From positions 4,702,498 to 4,766,497 of the forward strand of contig NC_089756.1 of the NCBI RefSeq assembly GCF_040412425.1: a stretch of DNA of 64,000 nt, given 5' to 3'. Below, one piece after another: positions 33,487 to 43,589 of this stretch (the stretch's first letter is position 1; each line of letters begins with the position of its first letter). This stretch comes from Macrobrachium rosenbergii. Taxonomy: Eukaryota; Arthropoda; Malacostraca; Decapoda; Palaemonidae. The notes below the pieces were generated by a model. The model had not been told where the DNA came from. It did no database searches and was given only the letters and a program-made list of their open reading frames with translations. Both the position numbers and the translations under genes were made by a program.

Positions 33487-35470
33487 GGAAGAGACTTTGT
33501 TTCCTCTACACCAACTTGTAAAGCGTGGCCACTTAACTTGGTAGACATTATTGGAGGAGATGCGTCTACATTTTGCGATGGCCTTTGATGTGCCGATTTA
33601 GAAAATCCTTTCGCTCTGACGAGTCTGTAGACAGTCGAAATCCTGTTAGGGCCAGAGAGGATAGGCCTTGATGAAACTTCCTGACGTGGGGTTGTTTGAG
33701 AAGACTTGGAATCTCGGGAAGGAGTCTCGGAAAGTCTACGAGGAGATTGATCAGGTCTGGGAACCTCTCCTTCTGCGGCCGGTAGGGAGCCACGAGAATC
33801 ATCCTTACATTGTGATGTGAGCAAAAATTCCTTACTACTTCCTGAATCATCCTGAACGGAGGAAAAGTGTAAAGATCTAGGTTGGACCATTTTAGGATCA
33901 TTGTATCCATCGCCCAAGCTAGAGGGGTCCGGAAAGGGGGAACAGAACAGAGGAAGGCGGTAATTCCTGGAAGTTGCAAACAGGCTGTCACAACTGCGAA
34001 GATCTAGTGTCCATTCCATGGGCAGAATTTGCTTGTGACGGCTCAACTCATCCACCAGGACATTGCACTTGCCCTGTATGAACCGGGTGACTAAACGAGT
34101 CTGATTCCGATCTGCCCAGCACAGCAGGTCTCTCGCTACCTCGCAGAGTGAAATTGAGTGGGTCCCCCCCTTGATGTTTGATGTACACTAGGGCCGTGGT
34201 ATTGTCCGCATGTACCGCTATAGTCTTGTTGTGTACTTGCCTCGCAAAGTGTTGCAGACCTAGATTTATCACCTTCAATTCTCCCATGTTGATATGAAGC
34301 CCTTTCTCTTGCAAAGACCACATCCCCAAGACTTCCAGGTTTCCGAGGAGTGCTCCCCCAACCTAGGTCCGACGCTTCGGAAAAGAAGTCTAGGTCGGGG
34401 CTCACCGGAACGAGTGACTTCCCTTCCGAAAGTCTGTCTGTGGACCTCCACCACCGCAGATCCTCCTTTATTTCCGGGGCTCTCGGAAAGACGTAATGAT
34501 CCTGATGCACCTTCCGATCCCAGGAAGCTCTTCAATAGAACTGGAGAGGTTTCAAGTGAAGTCTCCCCAGTCTTACGAATAGCTCCAGAGAAATCATCAT
34601 CCCTAAGAGACTCATCCACTGGGTGGCGGAGCAAGAATGAAGCGAGAAGAAGAGGTCTATACCTTCCTCAGACAGTCTTCTACTCTCCTGAGTGACAGAG
34701 AAGCCCAAAAACTCAGAGAGTCTATCAGAACTCCCAAATAAAGAATCTTCTGAGTGGGAATCATTTGTGATTTCTCGAAGTTCATTATTAGTCCTAATTC
34801 CTGGGTTAAAAGAAGAGTTTTATGTAAGTCCTCCATGCAGCGTTTTTTCGTTGGCTAATGAAGTAGCCAATCGTCCAGGCATAGCGAGATACTCACCCCT
34901 GCTAAATGTAGCCAACCTGCCAAAAGAGCCAACACTTAAGTGAAGACTTGTGGGGCCGTCGAGAGACCGAAACAAAGTGCTCGAAATTGATTGATCTGGT
35001 CCTCAAAAATGAATTGCAGGTATTTCCTTGAGTCCGGGTGAATTTGAATATGGAAACAAGCGTCTCGCATGTCTAGGGAGATCATCCAATCTCCCTGATG
35101 GATGGAGGCAAGAACTGAGTGGATGGTTTCCATGTTGGATTGTTTTTTTTCTATGAAAACGTTCAAGCACTTACGTCGAGCACCGGTCTCCAACCCCCTG
35201 AAGCCTTGGGCACTACAAAAAGGCAACTGTAAAATCCTTTCGAGTCTGCCTTTTTAACTACTATTGTTTTCTTTGCTCAGAAGAGAGGACACTTCCTTCG
35301 ATAGGGCCGAAGCCATCAATACGACGGAAATGTTGGTCAATGGCGGATTCTCCTTGAAGGGGATAGAGTATCCCTCCTTTAAAACTTTCACCACCCACTG
35401 ATCCGCTCCTCTTTTGCTCCATCTCTCCCAGAAGAGACGAAGCCTGGCCCCTACGGGGCATGAAGGACTA
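33483..35470 (-). pseudogene. DIRS-2 reverse transcriptase, RNase H and linker domain
   Basis: RT motifs: ISLDMRDACFHIQIH (motif A, about 35050-35095), ALCFGLSTAPQVFT (motif B, about 34940-34980), CLDDWL (motif C, about 34870) and LYLGVLIDSLSFWA (about 34730). RNase H: DLGWG (about 34360), HINMGELKVINLGLQHF (about 34240-34290), ADNTTALVYIKHQGG (about 34160-34210), then DELSRHKQILPMEW (about 34010-34050). The linker DLFATSRNYRLPLFCSPFPDP leads into a conserved LDLYTFPPF region (about 33870). Catalytic RT aspartates are intact; frames shift near 35240, 34930, 34330 and 34000. Confidence 0.85.
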
Positions 35471-35637
35471 AATTCTCACTTGCGAGAGGGTGATTTTGAA
35501 GATGATTTCTTGATCGCTCGGGGAGCAAATCTAACTGATCCTCGAGACCTGGAGCGCAATCTCTGATTTCCTCAACGAAATGGCTTAGGTTGCACGAGAG
35601 GAGATGAAGGTTTAACTGAGAAGGCAGACCAGTCCCT

Positions 35638-37805
35638 CTAGCACTTCGTCAATTGGGTCAACCAATCTTGCGTTGATTTCTGGTGTAGACTCACTGCAGT
35701 CTCACTTACGGTGGGCTGAGGAAACAAATGATGTTTATTCAGAAGGGAAAAAAGGAGAGCCGATTTCTGTGGGACCGTAATGCCCTTCGATGTGAATGAG
35801 ACCCAAAGTTCGCACTTCTTAAGCACGCCCATGACATAAAGGGCACCTAATTCCTGTGAACCATCTCTAACAGCTTTATCTGCACAGGAGAGAAAATTAA
35901 ACAGGTCTGCTACTTCATCACACGAAAAAGCTGGTTCTTGAAGCTTCTTGGCAACTGCTCCCAAACACCAGTCAAGAAAACTCAACACCTCGAAGGACTT
36001 AAACAAACTCTTCAACAGATGATCCATCTCCTTTGCTGAAAAGAACGTTTTTGCCAAAGCGAGAGCCACTCTAAGCCCCAAGTCAGTGAGAGCAGAAAGG
36101 TCCCCCTGGGAGAAGGCAGCCACTCCCAGGGAAGGACCTTCTCCCGTTGCATAAGACAAGTACCGCATGCGTGGAAGATGAGAGGGAGGAACACTAAAAC
36201 AGGCTTTCCCTTGATCCCTCTTCTTGGAAAGCCAGTTCTCTACTTGGAGAAGAGCTTTCTTCGATGATTTAGAGAGAACCATATAGGAAGTCTTGTCGAA
36301 TCCATGGGCTGATTGGTCATCAAGAAAGAAGAAGCTGGAGAGGTCAGAGTGAAAAATTCCGGGAACTGCTGCAGAAGGAACTTGAGGAGTGTCACATACG
36401 GCATAGAAGACGCATCCTGCTCCCCTTCTTCGTCTTCAGAAGAGATCGGAGACGTAATCAAGTCTAATTTAGGAGCTGTCTGTGCTTCAGGTTTCTGTAA
36501 AAGATGAAGGATATTATCCAGCTTACGTTGCAAAGGTTCAAGAGCTGGGTCCAACTCAGGAGAAGGCTTATCCGAAGCTGCAGGGTGCTTGGAGTCTTGA
36601 GGGGGCTTGAGCGCTATGGGAAGATTGGATGCTTCCTGGCACTCCGCTGAAAGAGAGTGTCCAACCACCTCAGGGCGCCTGACTGCATCAGGGCACTTTG
36701 CTGCTTCAGGGAACTTGGCCGCATCAGGGCGCTTGACCGCATCAGGGTGCTTGGCCGCATCAGGGCACCTGGCTGCTACAGGGTGCTTGTCTGGTTCAGG
36801 GCACTCATGAAAGTGTTCCGCGATACGGGACATTCCAAGGGAACAGAGAGCCTACGGGAAATCTGGAGCTGCTCGCCCGAGAGGTGTAGCGAGCTAGAAC
36901 CTCGCTCCTGGCACTGAGGAGAGGAGAAACGCTCCGGACTGTCCCACTTGCTATGTGAAGGTTGAGGAATGAAGGAAGGCTCCCTCATTCTCTTGTAAGG
37001 GAGATGCGGGACTGATCTTTACCTAAGAAATGTGTCTTAAGCGGGCAAGATTCATTGGGGGAGTGACGAAGACGGCTCTTAGGAAGCGAGGACTCCTCAG
37101 AACTTGACGAAAGCTGATGCACTTCCGAGACGCCTTTCTAGCGGCTGTCTGTAGTCGCAACCTGGGATGCAACAGGCTGGACTGATGGGACGACTGCTCG
37201 TGGGCAGACCCCACTGACCTCCCTTGGGCTACTGGTATGCCTCCTCCCAGGTAGCGGGAGTATGGCAGGGACCGACACCTAGGAGAATCAGCAGGATGAG
37301 CAGCCACCTCCTCCACTGACACTTCACCTTTAGCACTGTTTTCAAACTTGTCCAACAGGACACGCACTGATGCCCCTAAATGAGCCACTGTACTTACTAC
37401 CAGATTTAAATGTTGCTCAAACTTATTCTCAAGGCTGGCGAAGCGATCGGGTTCGGAAGTGATGGAGCCAGGAGAAGGAGTAGGTGGGGAAGAGTTAACA
37501 GTTGGAGAATTAGCAGATATGTCAGGCTTACCCGACCTAGGAGTCAAAGCCTGACCAGCTAATTTCCCGCTGGCTTTGGCCGGTGCTTTCCTCTTCCTAT
37601 CTCTTTCTAGTTTAGCTAAATGAGAATTTAAAGTCTTCCATTTTTGTTCTCCCCAATCCCTGCATTCGTCACACGTCAAACTACTAGAGCAAACTTGTCC
37701 TCTACAACCGGAACACGAGGTGTGAGAATCGTCAGTCAGTTTTGTCATCCGGGTATTGCAGCCTTTACTGCAATACCAGAAAGTAGAACTACTAGTGTTG
37801 GACAT
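35638..37805 (-). pseudogene. DIRS-2 Gag-like ORF with Cys-rich head and hexapeptide repeats
   Basis: I take the start as the ATG at 37805 (MSNTSSSTF), because sister elements begin MSD at the same place. The head has seven cysteines spaced C-x3-C-x14-C-x2-C-x4-C-x5-C-x2-C (37650-37785), which looks like a zinc-binding module. A basic coiled-coil-like segment (LERDRKRK) and a Pro/Ser linker follow. Around 36660-36830 hexapeptide repeats of the type PDAAK+(H/R/C/F) occur. The C-terminal part (35638-36282) is a conserved helical domain (LDNILHLLQ; SYATGEGPSLGVAAFSQGD; CADKAVRDGSQEL). Frames shift near 37000, 36800 and 36270. Function by analogy with DIRS ORF1: particle or nucleic-acid-binding protein. 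Confidence 0.75.
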
Positions 37806-38144
37806 ACCCTGACTTGTTGAAAAGTCAAAATCGTGAAAAGTCCAATTCAAAAGAATCACTATGTGAAGAAATGCCGAAAAGGCTACAAAAATACTTCTCC
37901 AAGGAAGAAAATTACAAATCCAAAAACTCTAAACTGCTGTAACAGCACCAGGTGTTGACACTACAAGCAGCAGAAATAAATTGTTGTGTTGGCGATTTTG
38001 TTCCTCTTTCGTACCCCGAAAGTGGGTGGGGCATGGTCACCTACACAAAACAAAAGAATCGCTGCCATGGAATTCAGAATTCTAACTGTCGTTTGAGTAG
38101 AAACTCTTAGCTAAGTAATTACTGGGTAAGTTACGTATACAAAA

Positions 38145-38193
38145 TTATTGTTTAGAGTTGGAAAGAACCTGGAACGATTCTTGGATCGTGACA
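38145..38193 (+). repeat. 3' LTR of the Gmr1-like element, last part
   Basis: TTATTGTTTAGAGTTGGAAA through GATCGTGACA matches 23983-24032 of the 5' LTR. It ends at the CTATA target duplication. Confidence 0.9.
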
Positions 38194-38460
38194 CTATACA
38201 AACCTGAGTTCTTTACATTTACTGCCCACCTCAAGCCACCCCTCATTCTGCTCCCTGGATCAAAAGGCAAAGTGAATGTGTACCGACTGGGTGGGTGGGA
38301 CTCTCACCTGTAGTTGTTAGTTTACTAAATACATGTACTTACCACCTTGTTTAAAGTTAAACTGCCGGTCTCCAGGTACGCTGAAGCAATCTTCCTCATG
38401 TAAAGACCTCAGGTTTGTATAGTTAAGAAAAATACAAATTACTTAAAAAATTTGTCATAT
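38194..38460. other. DIRS-1 terminal sequence resuming after the gypsy insertion
   Basis: CAAACCTGAGTTCTTTACAT (38199) and the inverse complement CTTCCTCATGTAAAGACCTC ... TTTGTATAGTTAAGAAAAAT (about 38392-38435) form an inverted pair. The left arm is continuous with 22770-22800 if the gypsy element is removed, so this is one old terminal region. Confidence 0.6.
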
Positions 38461-38647
38461 TGTGCACAAAAGTTATGGTAAAATTGAATACTATTACCGC
38501 TTTCCTCTGATTTGGTAACTACTGGTTTATATGCAAAATGGTGCCCTGTTTATTACCAGTCCCTTTGGAATGAAAGTAAAAACAAACAAAAGGTGGCAAA
38601 TATCAAAAACACAAATAAAAGAAATGAACATAAACTAAAACCATTTA

Positions 38648-38910
38648 CAGGTAGCCCCTGGTTATCGGCGATCCGGTTTTTCGGTGCTCGTCTAGCGACG
38701 AAAATCAGCGATTTTCGGCTCCAATATGTGCTGATTTCCGCTTATTGGCGCTGATAATCGGGTATTGGGTCCTATACATACCTAACAGAGGCGCCGATGT
38801 CCAGGTATTGGCGCCGATAAGCGCCGAAATCACCGATTTCGGTTATTGCCTATTTTCGCTTATCGTCAAGCCGTCAGAACAGAACCCTCACTGATAACCG
38901 GGGACTGCCT
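38648..38910. mobile_element. TA-flanked MITE, copy 2
   Basis: It starts CAGGTAGCCCCTGGTTAT after TA (38646-38647) and ends ATAACCGGGGACTGCCT. The interior is rich in CGATTTTCGGC and GGCGCCGATA words. It is homologous to copy 3 at 45332. Confidence 0.8.
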
Positions 38911-39112
38911 ACTTCATGGTTAAAGCAAAACGATATTGTACTGCTTCAGATCGTAGTTGTAATTCAGAAGATTGGATTCCAAGTGATGTTGTCCAGCCTC
39001 CACCAAGTCATGCATGATTCGAAGCTTATGATTGGCTAGGAAGGCCTAAAATTGAAACTGAAAATTTCATAGGTCAACAGTGAACACTGCACTAGTGCGC
39101 AATAGCAACAAA

Positions 39113-39253
39113 ATGGTGGATGACTTTGCAGAAGTTACCTGCATCACAGGTGAACATTTCCAGCAACTTAAATTTTTCACCAAAGACCTGGAATTGCAAT
39201 TAAGTGAACTGCACTGGCAAATGCCAAATAGCCATTTACATACTGTATTTTGA
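39113..39253 (+). other. 46-codon ORF, weak UBA-like look
   Basis: The ORF runs ATG (39113) to TGA (39253) and includes FAEVTCITGEHFQQLKFF and DLELQLSE. That pattern faintly recalls UBA-type domains (V-T-G near the start, DLE-A-L-S at the end). It is too short and too divergent for a call. No splice sites or neighbours support it. Confidence 0.15.
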
Positions 39254-40057
39254 CAAAATAACTTACTTTTAGATGTTTTACATGTAGATGATTATTTGTC
39301 CTTGTAAGGGCTACATGCAACCATTCTGCAGTTTTACCACCTATTTTAACCTATTGTGACCAAACCCACATAATTTATCCTCAGTTTAGCAGAGTTCAAG
39401 CAGTAGATGTTCTACTTAGCTTACTGGTAGGTGCATCTTTGCCTAGGAATTACACCACCGGTGAGAATAAGCAACTGCCTAACTTATAAAGCATGGGTAT
39501 GAGTCATTCTCATTGCAATATTTACCAGCTAGTAGAAGTCTAGGCAAGCCGTGAACCAAAGGATCATTAAGTTTGTTAGTTGTTTCACCATCATTAAATG
39601 AAATAATGTCTCATAGGCATAGCTGTTGCATAACAATGGCTGAAGAATTTACATTTTTAAGGAAAATTTTATGAATAATTTACATTTTTAAGGAAAATTT
39701 TATTATGTTGCCTATCTTTAGGGTGGTCTCTTGATTTGTAATTGTTAAGAGTAAAAATCACATGATAGGACTAGTAAGTATGGCATAGGTTACTTTTTGT
39801 TTACCCAAGGCCTCAGCTAGGTTGGGAACTTTGAAACTCTTCATAAATGTATGGTCTTGTGATTACTGTATTTGAAATTTTATGTACAAAAATAATTGCT
39901 TTTCTCAAATACTCCACTGTGATTCTTAAGTTTTGTCATTGTATAAATGGTTGCCATGTATCTGATGTGAAATATCAGAAGTGAAATATTTTTGGGAGGA
40001 CTTTTTCTATTTTTTTTACGTAAGGGAATAGTAATACTGTATTCCAGTTTATTTCAG

Positions 40058-40270
40058 GAAGATGAGGAGAATTTTGTCCGCAGTGAGCAGTTTGTGTTGT
40101 CAAATTTACTTTATCATCACTGTTTGGCAGTAAACAGCCATGCAGTTCGACGATCTATTGATGGTTTGTGCCTTAAATTCACTGTTCATGGTCAGGCAAA
40201 CCGAGCTCAAAAGTTGACAGAGTTAACTTCAAAATTTTTGCAGTCATCTCTCTTCAAGGATCATTATGAG
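40058..40270 (+). CDS. Internal exon resembling gamma-tubulin complex component 5 (partial)
   Basis: A polypyrimidine-like tract and acceptor TTTATTTCAG (40048-40057) precede 71 open codons, and a donor GTGAGT follows at 40271. Phase is 0 at both ends. The peptide starts EDEENFVRSEQFVLSNLLYH and includes CLAVNSHAVRRSIDGL, KFTVHG, LTSKFLQ and DHYE. The spacing matches the N-terminal region of GCP5 (NF...SN...H..L.VNSH...IEG...KF.IH...LT..FL...HY), a subunit of the gamma-tubulin ring complex that nucleates microtubules. This is the only host exon I can support. A DIRS element starts about 110 bp after the donor. No neighbouring exon is recognised in the window. I am fairly confident it is an exon and moderately confident of the family. 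Confidence 0.65.
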
Positions 40271-40381
40271 GTGAGTTTTTTGTATACAGTATATTTTTTA
40301 AATGAACCTTACTTCTCCATTATATAGCATTTACTTCCACGCCAGCGGTAGTTCAACAGATTAAAAAAAACAGAACACTCG

Positions 40382-40776
40382 GTTTTATATAAGTAACTTA
40401 TCCAGTAATTACTTAGCTAAGAGTTTCTACTTGCACAGCAGCTTGAATTTGGAATTCGCGGTAGTGAGTCTTTTGTTTATGTAGGTGACTAGCCCCGCTC
40501 ATTTTCGGGGTAAGAGAGGAACAACTCAGCCAAAAGCTTCAATTTGTTTCTGCCAGCTTAAGACCACACACGGTTATAAGAGTGCAGCTTGATTTTGGAT
40601 TCAGATTGATATCTTCCCCTTAGGTGAAATATTTTGCCTACAGTAAGCCTTTGGCATATGTATTTACTGTAGTTAGGTTTTCAGTGAAACCTTTAATTGG
40701 ACATTGCTCTCTTAGTGAGACTTACTGAATGAATTTTTTCTGCTAGTTGACTAATGTCTGACTCTAGCCCTTGTAG
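40382..40776 (+). mobile_element. DIRS-4, 5' end (inverted terminal repeat and first gag codons)
   Basis: It starts GTTTTATATAAGTAACTTA with CTTAGCTAAGAGTTTCTAC, the same ITR as DIRS-3, and runs to an ATG at 40754 (MSDSSPC) where it stops. The homologous gag codons continue at about 47633 beyond DIRS-3, so these are two halves of one element. Confidence 0.8.
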
Positions 40777-41150
40777 TTTTATATAAGTAACTTACCCAGT
40801 AATTACTTAGCTTAGAGTTTCTATTTGACGGCAGCTTAAATTTTGAAAATTCATGGTAGCAATACTCTTTTGTTTATGTAGGTGACTAGCCCCGCCCACT
40901 TTCAGGGTAAGAGAGGAGCAACTCAACCAAGAGCTCACATTGTTTCTGCCAGCTTAAGACCATACACGGTGGGTGTTAAGATTCGCAGCTGAATTAGAAT
41001 TCTTTGGTTGAGATCTTCCCTGTTGGTGAAGTATTTTGGACCTAGTAGCCTTCGGCATTGATTATTTAGATAGATTTTCAGTGAAAACCATTATTGTACT
41101 AGTTCTCTTTACAAGACTTACAGATTTTTTACTTGTACTGCTAGTTGACC

Positions 41151-43490
41151 ATGTCAGACTTTAGCTCTTCTAGCTTTCAGTATTGCAGCAAAGGCTGCAA
41201 TACTCGATTGACAAAAGCTTGCTATGACTAGCATCTCTTGTGCACTGCACTGCATGTAGAGGACAGGTATGTTATGTTGAACTGATGTGCGAGGAGTGTA
41301 AAGAGTGGGATGAGAAAAAATGAAAGACTTTAGCTTCTCACCTTTCTAAACTAGAGAGACTGTAAGAGAAAAGCTGCTTCTAGAGCCGAAGTAAAATCTG
41401 TAGCTTGCCAGGGTTCTAATCCTACATCTAGTAATGTTGATATGCTTGTTATCTTTTCTCATGTTAAATCAATTTCTCCCATTTCTAGCCCTCCTCCAAT
41501 TCCACCTACTCCGTCTCCTGGCTCCCGCACTTCCGATCTGAACCGCTTCGCCAGCCTCGAGCAAAGGTTTGACCAAAAGTTCGGTCTACTCGCTAGTTCT
41601 GTGGCCCAAATTGGGGAATCCATGGGTTTCCTCATGGATCAGTTCAGTGTCCTTCAGCTAATGCAAGTGAAGTGATAGTGGAGGAGGTGGCTGCCCATCC
41701 CGCCGGTCCTCCTAGGCGAAGGTCACTGCCATACTCCCCCAACCCTGGGAGGAGGCATACTGGAGGCCCAAGGGAGGTCAGTGAGGTCTGCCCACAGGCT
41801 TTCACCCCCTTGCACCTGTTGCGTCCTAGGTTGCGACAAGAGACAGCCACTGGAAAGACGTCTCAGGTGTTCATCTTCTTTCTTCGAGCTCTGGAGACTT
41901 GAGACTGAGTAAGGGGCACCAGCGGCGTTTCTGGAACGAGTCGCTTCCTCTGAAAAGGTGTTCGAAGTTCAGGGATCAGTCCCCTCCACTACCCAGCAAA
42001 AGGCATAGAGAGCCCTCCTGTAGCCCCCAGCCATCGTGCAGTGCTTGGGACAGTCCTGAGCGCTTTTCCCGGTCAGAACGCTACTCATTGATGCCTGGAC
42101 TATCATCTGTGCCTTCTAAGCATGCTTCTTACTCAGCTAAGCATGCCTCTTCTCGAGAGCGCCCACACTCTTCTGCTAGTCGCTGTTTTGGGAGTGAGTG
42201 CCCACTAGTGGGTGAGCACCCAGGTGTTGTAGAGTGCCCAGTATTGATGGAGCGCCCAGTAGTAGCTGAGCACTCATTTGTAGCTGTGTGCCAGGTAGCG
42301 CCTGAGCGACCAGTGGCGCCTGAACAATGTCGTGTATCTGAGTCTCAGGCAATTGTTGACAACCCTTTGGCGCCCAAGTGCCCTTCTTCAGTTGAACTTC
42401 CAGTTGCTTCGGATCACCAGGCACCAGTTCCTGTTGTATCAGCTCCTTCATCCAAGCTCTCAGTGCTGACTTTGGCTGGTTTGGCTTCTTCTAGCATGTC
42501 TCTTGGCATGGCCCCACCTTCTGCTAAGGAGCTAGATCCTTCGTTGGCTCCTCTTGAGAGACAATTAGACAACATTTTGGGACTCCTCCATAGGGCTTCA
42601 TCTGCATCAGTAGTTGCCCCTGCTGATCCTTCGCTTTCCCCTATTTCTTCAGAAGAAGAGGAGATGGGCCAGGAAGAAGTTCCATTGGCCTATGCCTCCT
42701 TGCATAGGTATTTGCTACAGAATTTTCCAGATTTTTTCGCCCCAGCGGCACCTGCTCCAGCCTCCTCGTTTGTGATGAGTGACTAGCCAGCTGATTCAAA
42801 TAAGCTACCAAAGGTGGCTCTCTCGTCCTCTTCTAAGAAGGCCTTGTTTGAAGTAGACAGCTGGCTAGCAGAGAAGAGGCGTCAAGGCAAGGTGTCCTTC
42901 AGCATTCTGCCCTCTCATTTATTTTCCAGAGGATATTGGTCATACACAACAGGAGAAGCTCCTTTCCTGGGAGTGGCTGTCTCCTCCACGGGGACTTCTC
43001 CATTCTCATTTACTCGGCCCAGAGTTTAATGCCTTAGAAATTGACCATTTGCTTAAGAACCTATTTAAGGTTCTTGAGGTTCTACGCTTCATGGACTGGC
43101 CCATAGGAGCATTAGCTAAGATTCAAGATTTTCCCGTCAAGATTTTCCTGATCTTGATAATATTGCAGCAGATAACCACAGTGTGCTTTCTTGCTTCGAC
43201 AAAGCCGTCAGGGATGGTTCGCTAGAGGTGGCTTCATTGTATGCCATGGGGATCCTTAAGAAAAGTCAGCCCTTCTTTTCTCGCCCCTTGATGGTCTTCA
43301 TCTGTTTTCTCAAGCAGCAGGTGAAGAAATCGCCTCCCACCTGCACAAGAAGTCGACGCAGGATCTGCTTGCCCAGTCAGCTAGACATCCCAGAGATTGG
43401 GCCACCACTACCTCCAAGTCCTCCTCTCTTCAGTTGCAGCCCTTTCGAGGCGCCCGACAAAGGTCTCAATCTAGACCACGAGGTACAGTT
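41151..43490 (+). pseudogene. DIRS-3 Gag-like ORF
   Basis: The start is the ATG at 41151 (MSDFSSSSFQYCSKGC), with the Cys-rich head decayed by stops. PTPSPGSRTSDLNRFASLEQRFD (41505-41575) matches DIRS-2. The longest open piece, 41899-42786, has Ser/Arg-rich sequence, then hexapeptide repeats (for example ECPLVGEHPGVVECPVLMER, 42190-42330), then LDNILGLLHR and LSPISSEEEEMGQEE. The C-terminal helical domain (42814-43490) includes SYTTGEAPFLGVAVS and FDKAVRDGSLEVASLY with a deletion and frame changes. It parallels DIRS-2 throughout. Confidence 0.75.
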
Positions 43491-43589
43491 TGTTTTGCCT
43501 CATGAGCGATCTAAAGATCCTCCTCTAAGCCTACCCCTCAGAAGTGAGGACCCAGTCCTTCATGCGTCTGTAGGGGCCAGACGCCACCT

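Larger units (their letters stand above)
31770..38144 (-). mobile_element. DIRS-2: structurally complete DIRS-like retrotransposon
   Basis: Inverted terminal repeats lie at about 31770-31960 and 37930-38144 (both contain CTTAGCTAAGAGTTTCT and GAATTCTGAATTCC in opposite orientation). The internal complementary region at 31960-32053 is complementary to the two outer ends joined together, a hallmark of DIRS elements. Minus-strand order is Gag-like ORF, RT, RNase H, linker, tyrosine recombinase. It inserted into the 3' LTR of the gypsy element without an evident target duplication, as expected for recombinase-mediated integration. Coding frames have some breaks. Confidence 0.9.
22801..38193 (+). 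mobile_element. Gypsy-class LTR retrotransposon with IN before RT (Gmr1-like), nested insertions inside
   Basis: The 5' LTR starts TGTCATG at 22801 and the 3' LTR ends GTGACA at 38193, flanked by the 5-bp target duplication CTATA (22796-22800 and 38194-38198). Internal order on the plus strand is gag, protease, integrase, then RT and RNase H. That pol order is the one described for Gmr1-like Ty3/gypsy elements and otherwise characteristic of copia. Three younger insertions sit inside: a TTAA MITE (27320-29511), a TA MITE (30195-30557), and DIRS-2 (31770-38144) within the 3' LTR. Without them the element is about 6.5 kb. Confidence 0.85.
38461..40057. other. Intron-like AT-rich region upstream of the host exon
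   Basis: No clear gene. It contains MITE copy 2 (38648-38910), a short unexplained ORF (39113-39253) and a 31-bp tandem duplication (AATTTACATTTTTAAGGAAA at 39646 and 39677). Confidence 0.5.

Noticed and set aside
39113..39253. UBA-domain exon of a host gene
   Set aside because: Resemblance is faint, the ORF is 46 codons, and no splice sites were found. Kept only as a low-confidence note.
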